Assembly: GCA_016871155.1 (NCBI GenBank) | Contig: VFZO01000031.1 | Span: 1 to 35,697 of the forward strand | Direction of reading: 5' to 3' | Source: Acidobacteriota bacterium | GTDB taxonomy: Bacteria > Acidobacteriota > Terriglobia > Bryobacterales > Bryobacteraceae | Length of the DNA stretch: 35,697 nt | Shown: one piece after another, positions 24,696 to 32,972 of the stretch | Layout of the letters: each line of letters starts with the position of its first letter | Position numbering within the stretch: the first letter of the stretch is position 1 | Made by a program: the position numbers and the translations under genes | The notes under the pieces: model-generated | Seen by the model: the letters and a program-made list of their open reading frames with translations, nothing else | The model's database searches: none | What the model was told of the DNA's origin: nothing

Positions 24696-25945
24696 AACCC
24701 GCCAGCCAACGTGAGATTCGCGCCTGGTATGTCTACGACTGGGCGAACTCGGCCTTCGCGTCGACCGTACTAACGCTGTTCCTGGGACCGTACCTTACGG
24801 CCGTGGCCAAGTCCGCCGCCGGCGCCGATGGCTACATCTATCCACTGGGCGTGAAGGTGGACCCGCGATCGTTTTGGGGCTACATGGTCTCGCTATCGGT
24901 GCTCCTGCAGGTGTTCGTTCTGCCCTGGGCTGGGACCATCGCCGACAGGCTGCGTCGCAAGCGCGAGTTGCTGGGCGCATTGGCCTGGACCGGCGCCACA
25001 GCGACCGTTTGCCTGTTCTTCGTGAAGGATGGCCGGTACCTTTTGGGAGGCGGGCTCTTCCTGGTGGCGAACCTGACGTTCGGCGCTGCCATGGCCGTCT
25101 ACAATTCCTTCCTCCCCGAGATCGCCCGGCCTGAGGAGCGCGACGCCATCTCGTCGCGTGGATGGGGCATCGGCTATCTGGGTGGCGGCCTGCTGCTGCT
25201 ATTGAATCTGGTTTTTCTGTCGAACGCGGCGTCGCTGGGACTGACCGAAGGCTACGCCGTGCGCATCTGCCTGGCCAGCGCCGGCTTGTGGTGGGGGCTG
25301 TTCACAATCATTCCCGTGACACGGCTGCGCAATCGTGGCATCCCGATGCCGCACGTCTCGTTCTGGAAGACGGTGGGTGAGTTGCGCGGATCCCCGCAAG
25401 CGCTGCTCTTTCTGTGCGCATACCTGATCTATAACGACGCGATTCAGACCGTCATCGCCATCGCCGGCCAGTTCGGCAGCGACGAACTGCGGATGCCGAT
25501 GAGCCAATTGACGCTGGCGATCCTGATGGTCCAATTCGTGGCGTTTGGCGGCGCGTTCCTGTTTCAATTTCTAGCGGCGCGGTTCACCGCCAAGCGGGCC
25601 GTGCTCGGCGCGTTGGTGGTTTGGACCGGCGTAATCGCCTACATCTACTTGGCCGTCTCCACAGCATCCGAGTTCTTCGTCATGGCCGCGCTGGTGGGTG
25701 TGGTCATGGGCGGCAGCCAGGCGCTCAGCCGGGCTATTTTCTCGCAAATGATCCCTGTGGGCAAGGAGGCGGAGTACTTCTCAATCTATGAAATCAGCGA
25801 CAAGGGGACCAGTTGGTTCGGCCCCCTCGTCTTCGGGCTCGCGCTCCAGCACACCGGCAGCTACCGCACCGCCGCGTTGACGCTGCTGATATTCTTCACC
25901 GCAGGATTTCTGCTGCTCGCGCGAGTGGACGTCAGGCGATCCTGA
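24668..25945 (+). CDS. MFS transporter, UMF1/Atg22-like
   Basis: The protein has 425 residues. The signature YVYDWANSAFASTV (21-34) is diagnostic of the UMF1 family (vacuole effluxer Atg22-like). About 11-12 hydrophobic segments follow, with the MFS loop IADRLRRKRELLG after the third. Atg22 exports amino acids from the vacuole; the bacterial members are proposed exporters of small amino or organic compounds. The start (ATG at 24668) follows GGGGAG and lies inside the end of the hydrolase fusion (28-bp overlap), implying coupling. This makes the exporter a candidate for moving a product of the decarboxylase/hydrolase pair. The 3' end overlaps the convergent AcuI-like gene by 14 bp. Confidence 0.9.
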   Translation: MGVPAQAPLEPASQREIRAWYVYDWANSAFASTVLTLFLGPYLTAVAKSAAGADGYIYPLGVKVDPRSFWGYMVSLSVLLQVFVLPWAGTIADRLRRKRELLGALAWTGATATVCLFFVKDGRYLLGGGLFLVANLTFGAAMAVYNSFLPEIARPEERDAISSRGWGIGYLGGGLLLLLNLVFLSNAASLGLTEGYAVRICLASAGLWWGLFTIIPVTRLRNRGIPMPHVSFWKTVGELRGSPQALLFLCAYLIYNDAIQTVIAIAGQFGSDELRMPMSQLTLAILMVQFVAFGGAFLFQFLAARFTAKRAVLGALVVWTGVIAYIYLAVSTASEFFVMAALVGVVMGGSQALSRAIFSQMIPVGKEAEYFSIYEISDKGTSWFGPLVFGLALQHTGSYRTAALTLLIFFTAGFLLLARVDVRRS

Positions 25946-26867
25946 CCACGAGCCGTCCGCGAACCTGCCCCGCCAACACCTTCGGGGCGAACTCCATCAC
26001 CTGGTCCAGCGTGATCTCTTGCACCATATCGGCGAGCAGGGATCGGTCAAACGTCTCGCCGATCGCGGCCCACAGACGGCGCCGTTCCTCTGGCGCAACC
26101 TCGACGGAGTTGATGCCCAGCAGGCTCACGCCGCGAAGAATGAACGGATAGACGGTTGTGTTGAGGTGGGCGCCTCCGGCCAGTCCGCAGGCGGCTACCG
26201 CCGTGTTGATGCCGAGCCCTCGGATCAGGCCCGCCAGCGTCTCGCCGCCCACTGTGTCCACGGCGCCGCCCCAGCGTTCGGAGTCCATGGGCCGTGTGGG
26301 CGGCGCGGACAGGACGGCGCGGTCGAGAATCTCGGCGGCGCCCAATCTCGTCAAGTAGCCGGCCTCTTGCGGCCGGCCCGTGGACGCGACCACGCGGTAT
26401 CCCTTGGCCTTGAGCAGCGCAACCGCAAAGCTGCCTACCCCGCCCGCCGCACCGGTGACAACCACGTCCCGGCCGCCGGGCCGCAGGCCATGGCGTTCCA
26501 GCGCGTCGATGCACTGCATGGCGGTGAAACCCGCCGTGCCGATGGCGGCGGCGTCCCGCGCGGAGAGGCCCGCCGGGATGTCGACGATCCAGTCGTTCTT
26601 GAGTCGCGCCTCGGTCGCATAGCCGCCCCAGTAGTGCTCGCTCAGGCCGCAGCCATTGACGACGATGCCTTCCCCGGCCAGGTCGACGCCCGGGACCATT
26701 GGAAACCGCCGCATCACGCCCGGCTGCCCGGTTATGGCCAGAGCGTCCTTGTAGTTCACGGCAGACCATTCGACGCGCACCTGGCGATCGAAGGCCTCCA
26801 GAGGGTTCTGGGCGGGATCAAGCTCGCCCAGACTTCGTTCCGTTTTTGTTGCCAGCCAGCCGCGCAT
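25932..26867 (-). CDS. AcuI/YhdH-type quinone-oxidoreductase-like (acryloyl-CoA reductase family) MDR protein
   Basis: The protein has 311 residues. VEWSAVNYKDALAITG, MVPGVDLAG, GTAGFTAM, VVTGAAGGVGSFAVALL (NADPH site) and AACGLAGGAHL are the YhdH/AcuI hallmarks. Homologues such as E. coli YhdH are about 324 residues and carry a loop with D-P-R-F-x-x-G-x-x-V between the PG-D-AG motif and the NGCGLSE/TGWGVGE motif. Here AGEGIVVNGCGLSE follows directly, an in-frame shortening of about 13 residues. The known activity of AcuI is NADPH-dependent acryloyl-CoA to propionyl-CoA reduction; whether it remains here is unclear. Its ATG overlaps the NIPSNAP stop by one base (TAATG), so the two genes are coupled. 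Confidence 0.85.
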   Translation of the reverse strand: MRGWLATKTERSLGELDPAQNPLEAFDRQVRVEWSAVNYKDALAITGQPGVMRRFPMVPGVDLAGEGIVVNGCGLSEHYWGGYATEARLKNDWIVDIPAGLSARDAAAIGTAGFTAMQCIDALERHGLRPGGRDVVVTGAAGGVGSFAVALLKAKGYRVVASTGRPQEAGYLTRLGAAEILDRAVLSAPPTRPMDSERWGGAVDTVGGETLAGLIRGLGINTAVAACGLAGGAHLNTTVYPFILRGVSLLGINSVEVAPEERRRLWAAIGETFDRSLLADMVQEITLDQVMEFAPKVLAGQVRGRLVVRIA

Positions 26868-27328
26868 TACTTTTTGCGCTTCTTGTTCTTGCCTTTCCCT
26901 TTCTGGCTGGCGGTGAAGTAGTCGACTTCACCCATGTACACGAATTCCACTTTGTCGGTAAGCTTGCCGTTAACTTCGGAAGCTTTGCGGGCGGCCACCC
27001 AATCCGGATCGGCGGCGAACGCTTTCCAGGAGGCTTCCCGCGCCTCGCGGCTCGGGTAGGCGAGGACATAGATCAGGTCGGTCGCCGAGCCCTTTTCTTT
27101 GTCGGTGGGTCCCCAGAAGCCGACGATCTCCATGCCGTGTTTCACAAACAGCGCGTTGGTGTGATTGCGAAACCGGTTGTGCAGATCTTCGAGTTTGCCT
27201 GGCGCGGCGTGATAGATGCGAAGTTCATAGAACTTGCCGGTTTTCTTAAGCGAGGGCGACGGCTCCGCCGTTTGCCCAAACGCGAGCGCGCCCAATGCGA
27301 GCGCCGAGAGAATCAGTTTCTGCATCAT
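26867..27328 (-). CDS. NIPSNAP family protein, exported
   Basis: The protein has 153 residues. A signal peptide ([19 protein letters not shown]) is followed by a ferredoxin-like NIPSNAP domain: [20 protein letters not shown] (residues about 34-53), then [24 protein letters not shown] and [10 protein letters not shown]. The C-terminus is very basic ([10 protein letters not shown]). Bacterial NIPSNAP proteins are secreted and have no defined reaction; the dimeric alpha/beta-barrel fold suggests small-molecule binding. It is upstream of and coupled to the AcuI-like reductase by a one-base overlap. Confidence 0.88.
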   Translation of the reverse strand: MMQKLILSALALGALAFGQTAEPSPSLKKTGKFYELRIYHAAPGKLEDLHNRFRNHTNALFVKHGMEIVGFWGPTDKEKGSATDLIYVLAYPSREAREASWKAFAADPDWVAARKASEVNGKLTDKVEFVYMGEVDYFTASQKGKGKNKKRKK

Positions 27329-27410
27329 GCCCGCGAGTATACCCCAAAACCTGGTCAGCCTGAACTCACCCTTCTTTCAACTGTGTTTTTCCACGGGCTG
27401 TATTTGCCTC

Positions 27411-27416
27411 ATTATA
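27411..27416 (-). promoter_or_regulatory. Possible -10 element for the NIPSNAP/AcuI-like operon
   Basis: The minus strand reads TATAAT exactly, about 83 bp before the NIPSNAP start. No convincing -35 is seen at 16-18 bp spacing. It lies in an otherwise featureless 256-bp gap (27329-27584). That gap also contains a short hairpin (CCCGCT/AGCGGG at 27469-27482) without a U-tract. Confidence 0.3.
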
Positions 27417-27584
27417 AATGCCTTATCGGAAACGGAGTGCTCTTCGTCATCGGCGGGGGATATAGTTTCCCGCTCCAGCGGGCGGCGCAGGATTCTGTGA
27501 GACAGACGTCTCCGTACGGGCGGGCAGCTCATCCAGCGGAGGACGCGCGCATCAAGCGCAAGCCTTCCCGTCGAATAGTTCCGC

Positions 27585-28319
27585 CTACGCTAAAACCGGC
27601 GCCGGCTCCGCCAACCTGGTCTCGATCGAGAACCCGCTCGCGAGCGCGTCGTTTCGAAACATCTGAACCGTTTCGAGCGAGTACTGCTCTAGATCCTTGC
27701 CGACCAGCGGCAGCTTTCCCAAAATGTCCGCCGTGACCGTGATGATGTGGCAGCCGATCTCCGACGCCTGGACAAGATTCAGCAGCTCACGCGGACTGGC
27801 CCAGATCAACTCCAAATTCGGATACGGCGCCATGATGCGCAAAGCCGCCTTCAAAGTCGGAAGCGGATCCCGCCCCGTGTCGGCGATCCGCCCAGCGAAC
27901 ACGCTCACGTTGGCGGCGGGACCGTGACAGACCGCGTCGACGACATCGTGGATCTGGTCCATGGTCAAGATCGCGGTGACATTCTGCTTGACCCCGCGGC
28001 TGGCCAGCCGCTGAATCAGCGGCGCCGCGGACTCCCCTCGCGAGTTTGTCACTGGGATTTTGACGAACACGTTCGGGCCCCAAGCGGCGATTCTTTCGGC
28101 CTGGCGCTCCATCTCGTCGAATTCGTCGGCGAACACTTCAAACGAGATCGGGCGGTCCGGGATGGACCGCAGAATATCGAGCGCGAACTGTTCATAGTCG
28201 CCGATGCCCGCCTTGCGCATGAGCGTCGGGTTGGTGGTAAAGCCCTGAATCAGCGGATTCTGATACAGCTTCAACATTGACTGCTTTTCCGCGCCGTCGG
28301 CGTAAATCTTGACGTTCAT
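27585..28319 (-). CDS. Transaldolase / fructose-6-phosphate aldolase-like protein
   Basis: The protein has 244 residues, between FSA (~220) and TalB (~317). The start at 28319 is favoured by AGGAGG 8 nt upstream. Active-site elements are visible: IYADGAEK (D8), GFTTNPTLMRKAG (27-38), the Schiff-base lysine K87 in NVFVKIPVTN, and VSVFAGRIADTG. It is the last gene of the heptose operon and overlaps the GmhB stop by 4 bp. Transaldolase forms sedoheptulose 7-phosphate from fructose 6-phosphate and erythrose 4-phosphate. Sedoheptulose 7-phosphate is the substrate of GmhA two genes upstream, so a dedicated precursor supply is a reasonable inference. Confidence 0.85.
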   Translation of the reverse strand: MNVKIYADGAEKQSMLKLYQNPLIQGFTTNPTLMRKAGIGDYEQFALDILRSIPDRPISFEVFADEFDEMERQAERIAAWGPNVFVKIPVTNSRGESAAPLIQRLASRGVKQNVTAILTMDQIHDVVDAVCHGPAANVSVFAGRIADTGRDPLPTLKAALRIMAPYPNLELIWASPRELLNLVQASEIGCHIITVTADILGKLPLVGKDLEQYSLETVQMFRNDALASGFSIETRLAEPAPVLA

Positions 28320-28870
28320 CGGGGGCCCTCCTGGCTCACTATCCAATCGACAGCTTCAGGCAAACTCTTTACCGTCGCGGCCGGAGCCGCCGAAGGGCCG
28401 CGCTCGGCGTACCCGTAGTCGATCCAGATCGAACGTACGGCGGCGGCGCGGGCGGCGTCGATATCGCGCCACCGGTCGCCGATCAGATATGACGACGCCA
28501 ACTCGATCCCGTACTCGGCTTGGGCCTGCTGAATCAGCCCCGGCTTCGGCTTACGGCAGGCGCAATGATCGGGGCCATCGTGCGGACAGACGAAAAACGC
28601 GTCCAGCGGAAGTTGTTGCCGCAGGCTTTCGTGAATGCCTTCCATGTTGGCGGCCAGTTGTGTCCCGCGGGCGAGGTCCGGCTGGTTGGTGACGACGATC
28701 AGCAGATATCCCAGCGCCTTCAGCCGCGCCAAGGCCGCCCCGGCACCGTCGGTCAAACGCATCGCGCTTGCATCGGACGGCGGATAGGGCTTCCCTTCAC
28801 GGACCACGGCCTGATTCAAGACGCCGTCGCGGTCCAGGAAGACCGCGCGGATTACCGGACCGACTCCCAT
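28316..28870 (-). CDS. gmhB: D-glycero-D-manno-heptose-1,7-bisphosphate 7-phosphatase
   Basis: The protein has 184 residues, normal for GmhB of the HAD-IIIA family. The nucleophile motif is FLDRDGVLN (D13, D15), motif II is VVTNQ, and motif IV is GDRWRDIDAA. The HAD-IIIA zinc site is CPHDGPDHCACRKPKP (C95, H97, C103, C105). It removes the 7-phosphate from heptose 1,7-bisphosphate. The start at 28870 was chosen because GGAG lies about 6 nt upstream and it aligns with the family N-terminus. Its first 19 bp overlap the GmhA end, and its stop overlaps the transaldolase start (ATGA). Confidence 0.9.
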   Translation of the reverse strand: MGVGPVIRAVFLDRDGVLNQAVVREGKPYPPSDASAMRLTDGAGAALARLKALGYLLIVVTNQPDLARGTQLAANMEGIHESLRQQLPLDAFFVCPHDGPDHCACRKPKPGLIQQAQAEYGIELASSYLIGDRWRDIDAARAAAVRSIWIDYGYAERGPSAAPAATVKSLPEAVDWIVSQEGPR

Positions 28871-29448
28871 TTCGTCTCCGCGACTTTCACCAGGGGATGC
28901 GACACCAGCAGGTGCCAGACAACCGCTTGAAACGCCTCGGCGTGGGGCGTGACGTGCACCGGATTCACCGTCGGAATCAGGACGCACGCATCGGCCACTT
29001 GGCCCGTGTAGCCGCCGTTGCGTCCGGTGATCCCGATGATCCGGGACCCTACCTGTTTGCCGTAACGCAGCGCCGCCACAAGGTTCGGGCTGACGTTCTC
29101 GCGCAGATCCCCGCCGCCGACGGAGAGGACAAAAAGGCAGTCGTTGGGTTTCAGGCGGCTGGTGCGCAGCCAGCTCTCGAAGACAGTGGGCCAGCCCTGG
29201 TCGTTCGTGCGTGCGGTGAGTTCGGAGACGTTATCGGTGGGCGCGTAGGACTCGATGCCCGCGATCTTCCGGAAGTCGTTGACTGCGTGCGACGCGTTCG
29301 CCGCCGATCCGCCTACTCCCAGCAGAAACAGCCGCCCGCCGTTCTCCCGCGTCTCGGCGAGAATTCCCGCCATCTTGTCGATGACGGAGGTGTCGAGCTG
29401 CTTCAGAATTTCCATGGCTTCGACCAGGAATGTGGCTGCAAAACTCAT
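28852..29448 (-). CDS. gmhA: Sedoheptulose-7-phosphate isomerase (SIS domain)
   Basis: The protein has 198 residues, typical GmhA length. The SIS phosphosugar site is LLGVGGSAANASHAVNDFRK (43-61). The DNVSELTARTND segment and the VLSVGGGDLRENVSPNLV loop follow. It interconverts sedoheptulose 7-phosphate and D-glycero-D-manno-heptose 7-phosphate, the first pathway step. Its start overlaps the stop of the nucleotidyltransferase gene by 4 bp (ATGA), and its stop overlaps the GmhB start by 19 bp. Confidence 0.9.
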   Translation of the reverse strand: MSFAATFLVEAMEILKQLDTSVIDKMAGILAETRENGGRLFLLGVGGSAANASHAVNDFRKIAGIESYAPTDNVSELTARTNDQGWPTVFESWLRTSRLKPNDCLFVLSVGGGDLRENVSPNLVAALRYGKQVGSRIIGITGRNGGYTGQVADACVLIPTVNPVHVTPHAEAFQAVVWHLLVSHPLVKVAETKWESVR

Positions 29449-30149
29449 GCGGCGCCTCGTTGTTTCAGAAAATGTTCGGTGTCGGCGATGCCAGCCGGCG
29501 TGCCGATTTCGTAAAAGCGATGCGCGACCTCGTTCCCGGCTAGCTGGCCCTGCGTCAGCAGCGCCTGATAAAGATCGGCCAGATCGGCGAAGACGCCGGA
29601 CGGGACCTCGTCGAACGCCGAGCGGTGAAACGCGCCGAGGCCATAATCGATGTGGCGCATGGCGGGGGTTCTGTTCCGTTTGTCGTAACGGAGGATTTCG
29701 CCGCCGGACCATTCCACGTTGCTGGTATCGAATTGCCCCTCGTTGCGATAAACCGTCATCAGCCCCAACCGGCGCGACCGTTCGAATGAGTCCACACACT
29801 CGGCGAAGGGCACGGTCAGGTACGAATCGCCGTACAGAGTCAGGAACAGTTCCCCAACTAGCGGCAGCGCCTTCCGGATGGCCCCGGCCGTACCCAGATA
29901 CGTTTCGCCATCGAAGGAGTAGCCGATCTCCAGCCCGTAGCGGGACCCGTTTCCAAGGTAGTCCTCGATCATTTCGCCCTTGTAGGCGACCGACATCACC
30001 ACCTGTTTCACACCGTTCGCCGCCAACAGGCGCATCTGGTGATCGGCAAACGGCACACCGCCGATCTCCACCAGCGATTTCGGAATCTTTTCGGTGATTG
30101 GACGCAGGCGCGTGGCCAGCCCGCCCGCCAGCACGATGACAGGGAGCAT
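29445..30149 (-). CDS. hddC: D-glycero-alpha-D-manno-heptose-1-phosphate guanylyltransferase-like nucleotidyltransferase
   Basis: The protein has 234 residues. The pyrophosphorylase signature LAGGLATRLRPITEKIPKSL (7-26) and the metal-binding TLYGDSYL are visible. Together with HddA, GmhA and GmhB in the same operon this fits HddC, which makes GDP-heptose from heptose 1-phosphate and GTP. Nucleotide specificity is inferred from context, not from residues. The gap to HddA is 4 bp, and the overlap with GmhA is 4 bp. Confidence 0.85.
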   Translation of the reverse strand: MLPVIVLAGGLATRLRPITEKIPKSLVEIGGVPFADHQMRLLAANGVKQVVMSVAYKGEMIEDYLGNGSRYGLEIGYSFDGETYLGTAGAIRKALPLVGELFLTLYGDSYLTVPFAECVDSFERSRRLGLMTVYRNEGQFDTSNVEWSGGEILRYDKRNRTPAMRHIDYGLGAFHRSAFDEVPSGVFADLADLYQALLTQGQLAGNEVAHRFYEIGTPAGIADTEHFLKQRGAA

Positions 30150-30153
30150 ACCG

Positions 30154-31140
30154 TTACGACCTCGCCACCACGGAGCTGCCCTCGAAATCGAACCGAACCC
30201 GCACCTCTTCCAGGCCCAACTGCTTCATCGATGCCCGCAGCCGGGTCTTGTCCTCGGCATAAAACATCAGAAATCCCCCGCCGCCCGCGCCGATGAGCTT
30301 CCCGCCGATGGCGCCGTTCCTGCGTCCGGCCTCATACCATTCGTCGATTTGCGGGTTCGACATACCCTGCGACCGCTTCTTCTTGTGCTCCCAGTGCGTG
30401 TGCATGATCTCGCCGAAGCGGCGCGTATCGCCCTTTTCAAAGGCCCGCTTGCTCTCCAGGCCCAACTCCTTGATGAAGTGCAGGTTCTGGGTCATGCCGC
30501 CGTCGTTGGCTTTCGATTTCGTATCCTGCTCCCGCAGGATGTTCGATGCGCTCCGCGTATAGCCCGTGAAGAACAGCACCAGATTGTCCTCCAGCGTGAA
30601 CAGCGTTTCGTGGGGCATCAGCAGAGGCTCCACGCGCACTGTGCCGTCCTTTTCGAAATGGAAACACTGCATGCCGCCAAATGCGGCGATGTACTGGTCC
30701 TGTTTGCCGATCGGCTCTTGCAGCCGGTCCAGTTCAATGTGGCAGGCCTGCTCAGCCAGTTCGTGGCGGCCGACATTGGATTTGTTCAAAGTGTGCAGCG
30801 CCGCCAGCAGCGCCGTAGTGAAACTGCCGGAGGATCCCAAGCCCGTGCCAGCCGGAATATCGGACATGGACGCCATCTCCAGGTAGTTCGCCTGGTCGCC
30901 GAGCACCAGGCACAGCGCCTCGCGCACAATCGGGTGCTGCAGATCGGGCGGCGCGGCGACCGTCTCCATCTTGGAATACTTGACGATCAGCCCCGGCTGG
31001 AAGGTCCGGTGTAAGGTGATGTAAACATACCGGTTAATCGCTGCCGAGATGACGAAGCCCCCGTGCTCCCGGTAATAGGACGGCAGATCGGTGCCGCCTC
31101 CGCCGATGGAGATGCGCAAGGGGCTTCTGGTGATGATCAA
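30154..31140 (-). CDS. hddA: D-glycero-alpha-D-manno-heptose-7-phosphate kinase (GHMP family)
   Basis: The protein has 328 residues. The N-terminal RSPLRISIGGGGTDLPSYY and the ATP-binding PAGTGLGSSGSFTTAL (96-111) are the GHMP motifs I and II, and GKLIGAGGGGFLMF is motif III. It phosphorylates D-glycero-D-manno-heptose 7-phosphate at the anomeric carbon in the GDP-heptose branch. The start codon is TTG, supported by AGGAG about 9 nt upstream, and it overlaps the previous stop (TTGA). TTG may lower initiation relative to the neighbours. Confidence 0.9.
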   Translation of the reverse strand: MIITRSPLRISIGGGGTDLPSYYREHGGFVISAAINRYVYITLHRTFQPGLIVKYSKMETVAAPPDLQHPIVREALCLVLGDQANYLEMASMSDIPAGTGLGSSGSFTTALLAALHTLNKSNVGRHELAEQACHIELDRLQEPIGKQDQYIAAFGGMQCFHFEKDGTVRVEPLLMPHETLFTLEDNLVLFFTGYTRSASNILREQDTKSKANDGGMTQNLHFIKELGLESKRAFEKGDTRRFGEIMHTHWEHKKKRSQGMSNPQIDEWYEAGRRNGAIGGKLIGAGGGGFLMFYAEDKTRLRASMKQLGLEEVRVRFDFEGSSVVARS

Positions 31141-32114
31141 CGTCCCTGCTCCTTGTAAATGGCTTCCACGATCCGCAGCGCCGCCTGGGCGTCACGAAGC
31201 CCGGGGTTCGGATCCCGGCCTTGGGATATATCGGCCAAAAACTCGCGGAACTCCAGATCCCAGGACAGGTCCGGACCGTCGAACTGGAACATCTCCGCGT
31301 CCGGCTTTCCCATCTCGGGACGCATCTGATAGTAAGTCAGTTGTTCGGGCCCATAGCTTCCACCCAGACCCTGGATGTCGATCTTGCCCACGCGTCCGTA
31401 AATCTCCAGAGAAAACAGGTTTTTCCACTCCGTCCAGGTCGCGTGCAATTGGGCCGTCTGTCCGGCCTCCGTCTTCAGCAGAAAGAACGCGTTGTCCTCT
31501 ACCGGCATGTCCCAGAAATAGGTCGCGGTTTCCCCTTTCACCGAAGGGAAGTCGCCGAGAAACCAGCGGGCCAGATCGATCAGATGCAGGCCCTGGTCGA
31601 TCGCCTCGCCGCCGCCGGAGAGCTCCGGCGCCGCACGCCACTCCTTGTCGTATCCGATGCGGCCGCCGTGGCCGTAGCGGGCCCGCAGGAACAGCAGCGG
31701 CCCCGCCACGCCGGAATCGACAATTTCGCGGGCCTTCTGGAGCGCCGGATGATACCGGTGGTTAAATCCCACCCGTATGCGGGCCCCGGACTTTCGCGCG
31801 GCCTCAATGGCCGGGTCGAGCTCGGCCGCCCGGCGTCCGGCAGGCTTTTCGACCAGGACGTGCTTCCCATTGGCGGCGGCCGCCGTCGTGATCGCGGCGA
31901 GTTCGGAATGAATCGTCGCGACGACAACGAGATCGACGTCCGTGGCCGCGACGGCCTCCCGCCAATCCGCCGATGCTCGGACATTGGGCTGACTGGCGGC
32001 TAGGGCCTCGGCCTTGACCCGGTCCAGGTCGCAGCAAACGGTGAGGGTCGCCCCCGCGAGGGCCTTAGCCCGCTTGTTTCCTATCAGGCCGCATCCAATG
32101 ATGGCGACCCGCAT
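31137..32114 (-). CDS. Gfo/Idh/MocA-family sugar oxidoreductase
   Basis: The protein has 325 residues. VAIIGCGLIGNKRA is the Rossmann motif, VEKPAGR is the family EKP motif, and DQGLHLIDLARWFLG carries the catalytic His. There is no signal peptide, unlike the paralogue at 16645-17931. It probably oxidises or reduces a sugar nucleotide or sugar phosphate for the heptose/glycan locus; the substrate is unknown. It starts directly after the SDR stop (TAAATG, no gap), and its stop overlaps the HddA start by 4 bp. Confidence 0.88.
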   Translation of the reverse strand: MRVAIIGCGLIGNKRAKALAGATLTVCCDLDRVKAEALAASQPNVRASADWREAVAATDVDLVVVATIHSELAAITTAAAANGKHVLVEKPAGRRAAELDPAIEAARKSGARIRVGFNHRYHPALQKAREIVDSGVAGPLLFLRARYGHGGRIGYDKEWRAAPELSGGGEAIDQGLHLIDLARWFLGDFPSVKGETATYFWDMPVEDNAFFLLKTEAGQTAQLHATWTEWKNLFSLEIYGRVGKIDIQGLGGSYGPEQLTYYQMRPEMGKPDAEMFQFDGPDLSWDLEFREFLADISQGRDPNPGLRDAQAALRIVEAIYKEQGR

Positions 32115-32972
32115 TTAGCTTTCCCAGTCCATCCCCCGATCTTTCGGCAGAATCCGCCGAAGGGTATAGACGTCAGACCCGTCCAGGAGCGGGGCCTTTT
32201 CGTGCAGATTTGACCAAGGGTCCCAAAGAGCGCTAATCAGCCGCCCAGTGAGTCCCTTGGCCTCCTCGGTTGTCAGGTAGTACGCGAGCGCCGCGGCAAT
32301 GGCCGGATCGGCGCCATCGCCCTCCATGATCTTCGTAACCTGTTGAAACTCCGGCCCTACGGCTTCTGGCGCGGCGCGCAACACGTCTTTCAGAAGCTCT
32401 GTTTTCATGACTCCCGGCGCGATCGAATGCAGGCGGACGTTTAAGGGCCGGGCCTCGGCGGCGACGCTCTCCGTCAGGCGAACCAGCGCCGATTTGGCCG
32501 TCGCGTAGGCGGAGAAGTTCGGCCGGGGGCCAGTGGCGCCGCCTCCCGAGAGATTAATCACTACGCCGCCGCCGTGCCCGGCCATCCAGGGAATCGCGCC
32601 GCGCATCAACTCGGCGGGGCTTAGGAGGTTCACCTGAAGCGTCTCCTGCCACGCCACCCTACAGTTGTTCCAAAAAGGGCCGATAGGACCAGTGATGGCC
32701 GCGTTGTTGATCAACACGTCGAGCTGGCCGGTTTGCTGCCTGGCCCAGGCCAGTATTTTTTCGGCGCTGGCCGGGTCGGCGAGATCGGCCGGGAAGATCG
32801 CGGCATCGAGTTCGGTTTGGAGTCGCAACAGTTGAGCCTGCCCGCGGGCCACCAGCAGCAGCCGGTCCCCTTTGCTCGCAAAGAGCCGGGCCATGGTTTC
32901 GCCCAAGCCGCGCGTCGCCCCCGTAATGAGTACCGTTCGTTGCAATGAACCCCCAGTGTATCCAATGGACAT
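32115..32972 (-). CDS. SDR-family dehydrogenase at the head of the heptose operon
   Basis: The protein has 285 residues from ATG 32972; a TTG ending at 32945 with a GGGGG site upstream is an alternative (276 residues). Nucleotide-binding TGATRGLG (17-24), NNAA, INLSGG (catalytic Ser) and YATAK are complete, so it is likely active. It has a ~35-residue extension at the C-terminus (GRLISALWDPWSNL onward) beyond the core. The role is probably sugar or sugar-nucleotide modification. The ATG start overlaps the divergent glycosyltransferase start (32965) by 8 bp, so no intergenic promoter region exists between them. Confidence 0.85.
   Translation of the reverse strand: MSIGYTGGSLQRTVLITGATRGLGETMARLFASKGDRLLLVARGQAQLLRLQTELDAAIFPADLADPASAEKILAWARQQTGQLDVLINNAAITGPIGPFWNNCRVAWQETLQVNLLSPAELMRGAIPWMAGHGGGVVINLSGGGATGPRPNFSAYATAKSALVRLTESVAAEARPLNVRLHSIAPGVMKTELLKDVLRAAPEAVGPEFQQVTKIMEGDGADPAIAAALAYYLTTEEAKGLTGRLISALWDPWSNLHEKAPLLDGSDVYTLRRILPKDRGMDWES

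Noticed and set aside
27469..27482. Intrinsic terminator after the transaldolase gene
   Set aside because: The 6-bp hairpin has a 2-nt loop and no following U-tract on the minus strand.
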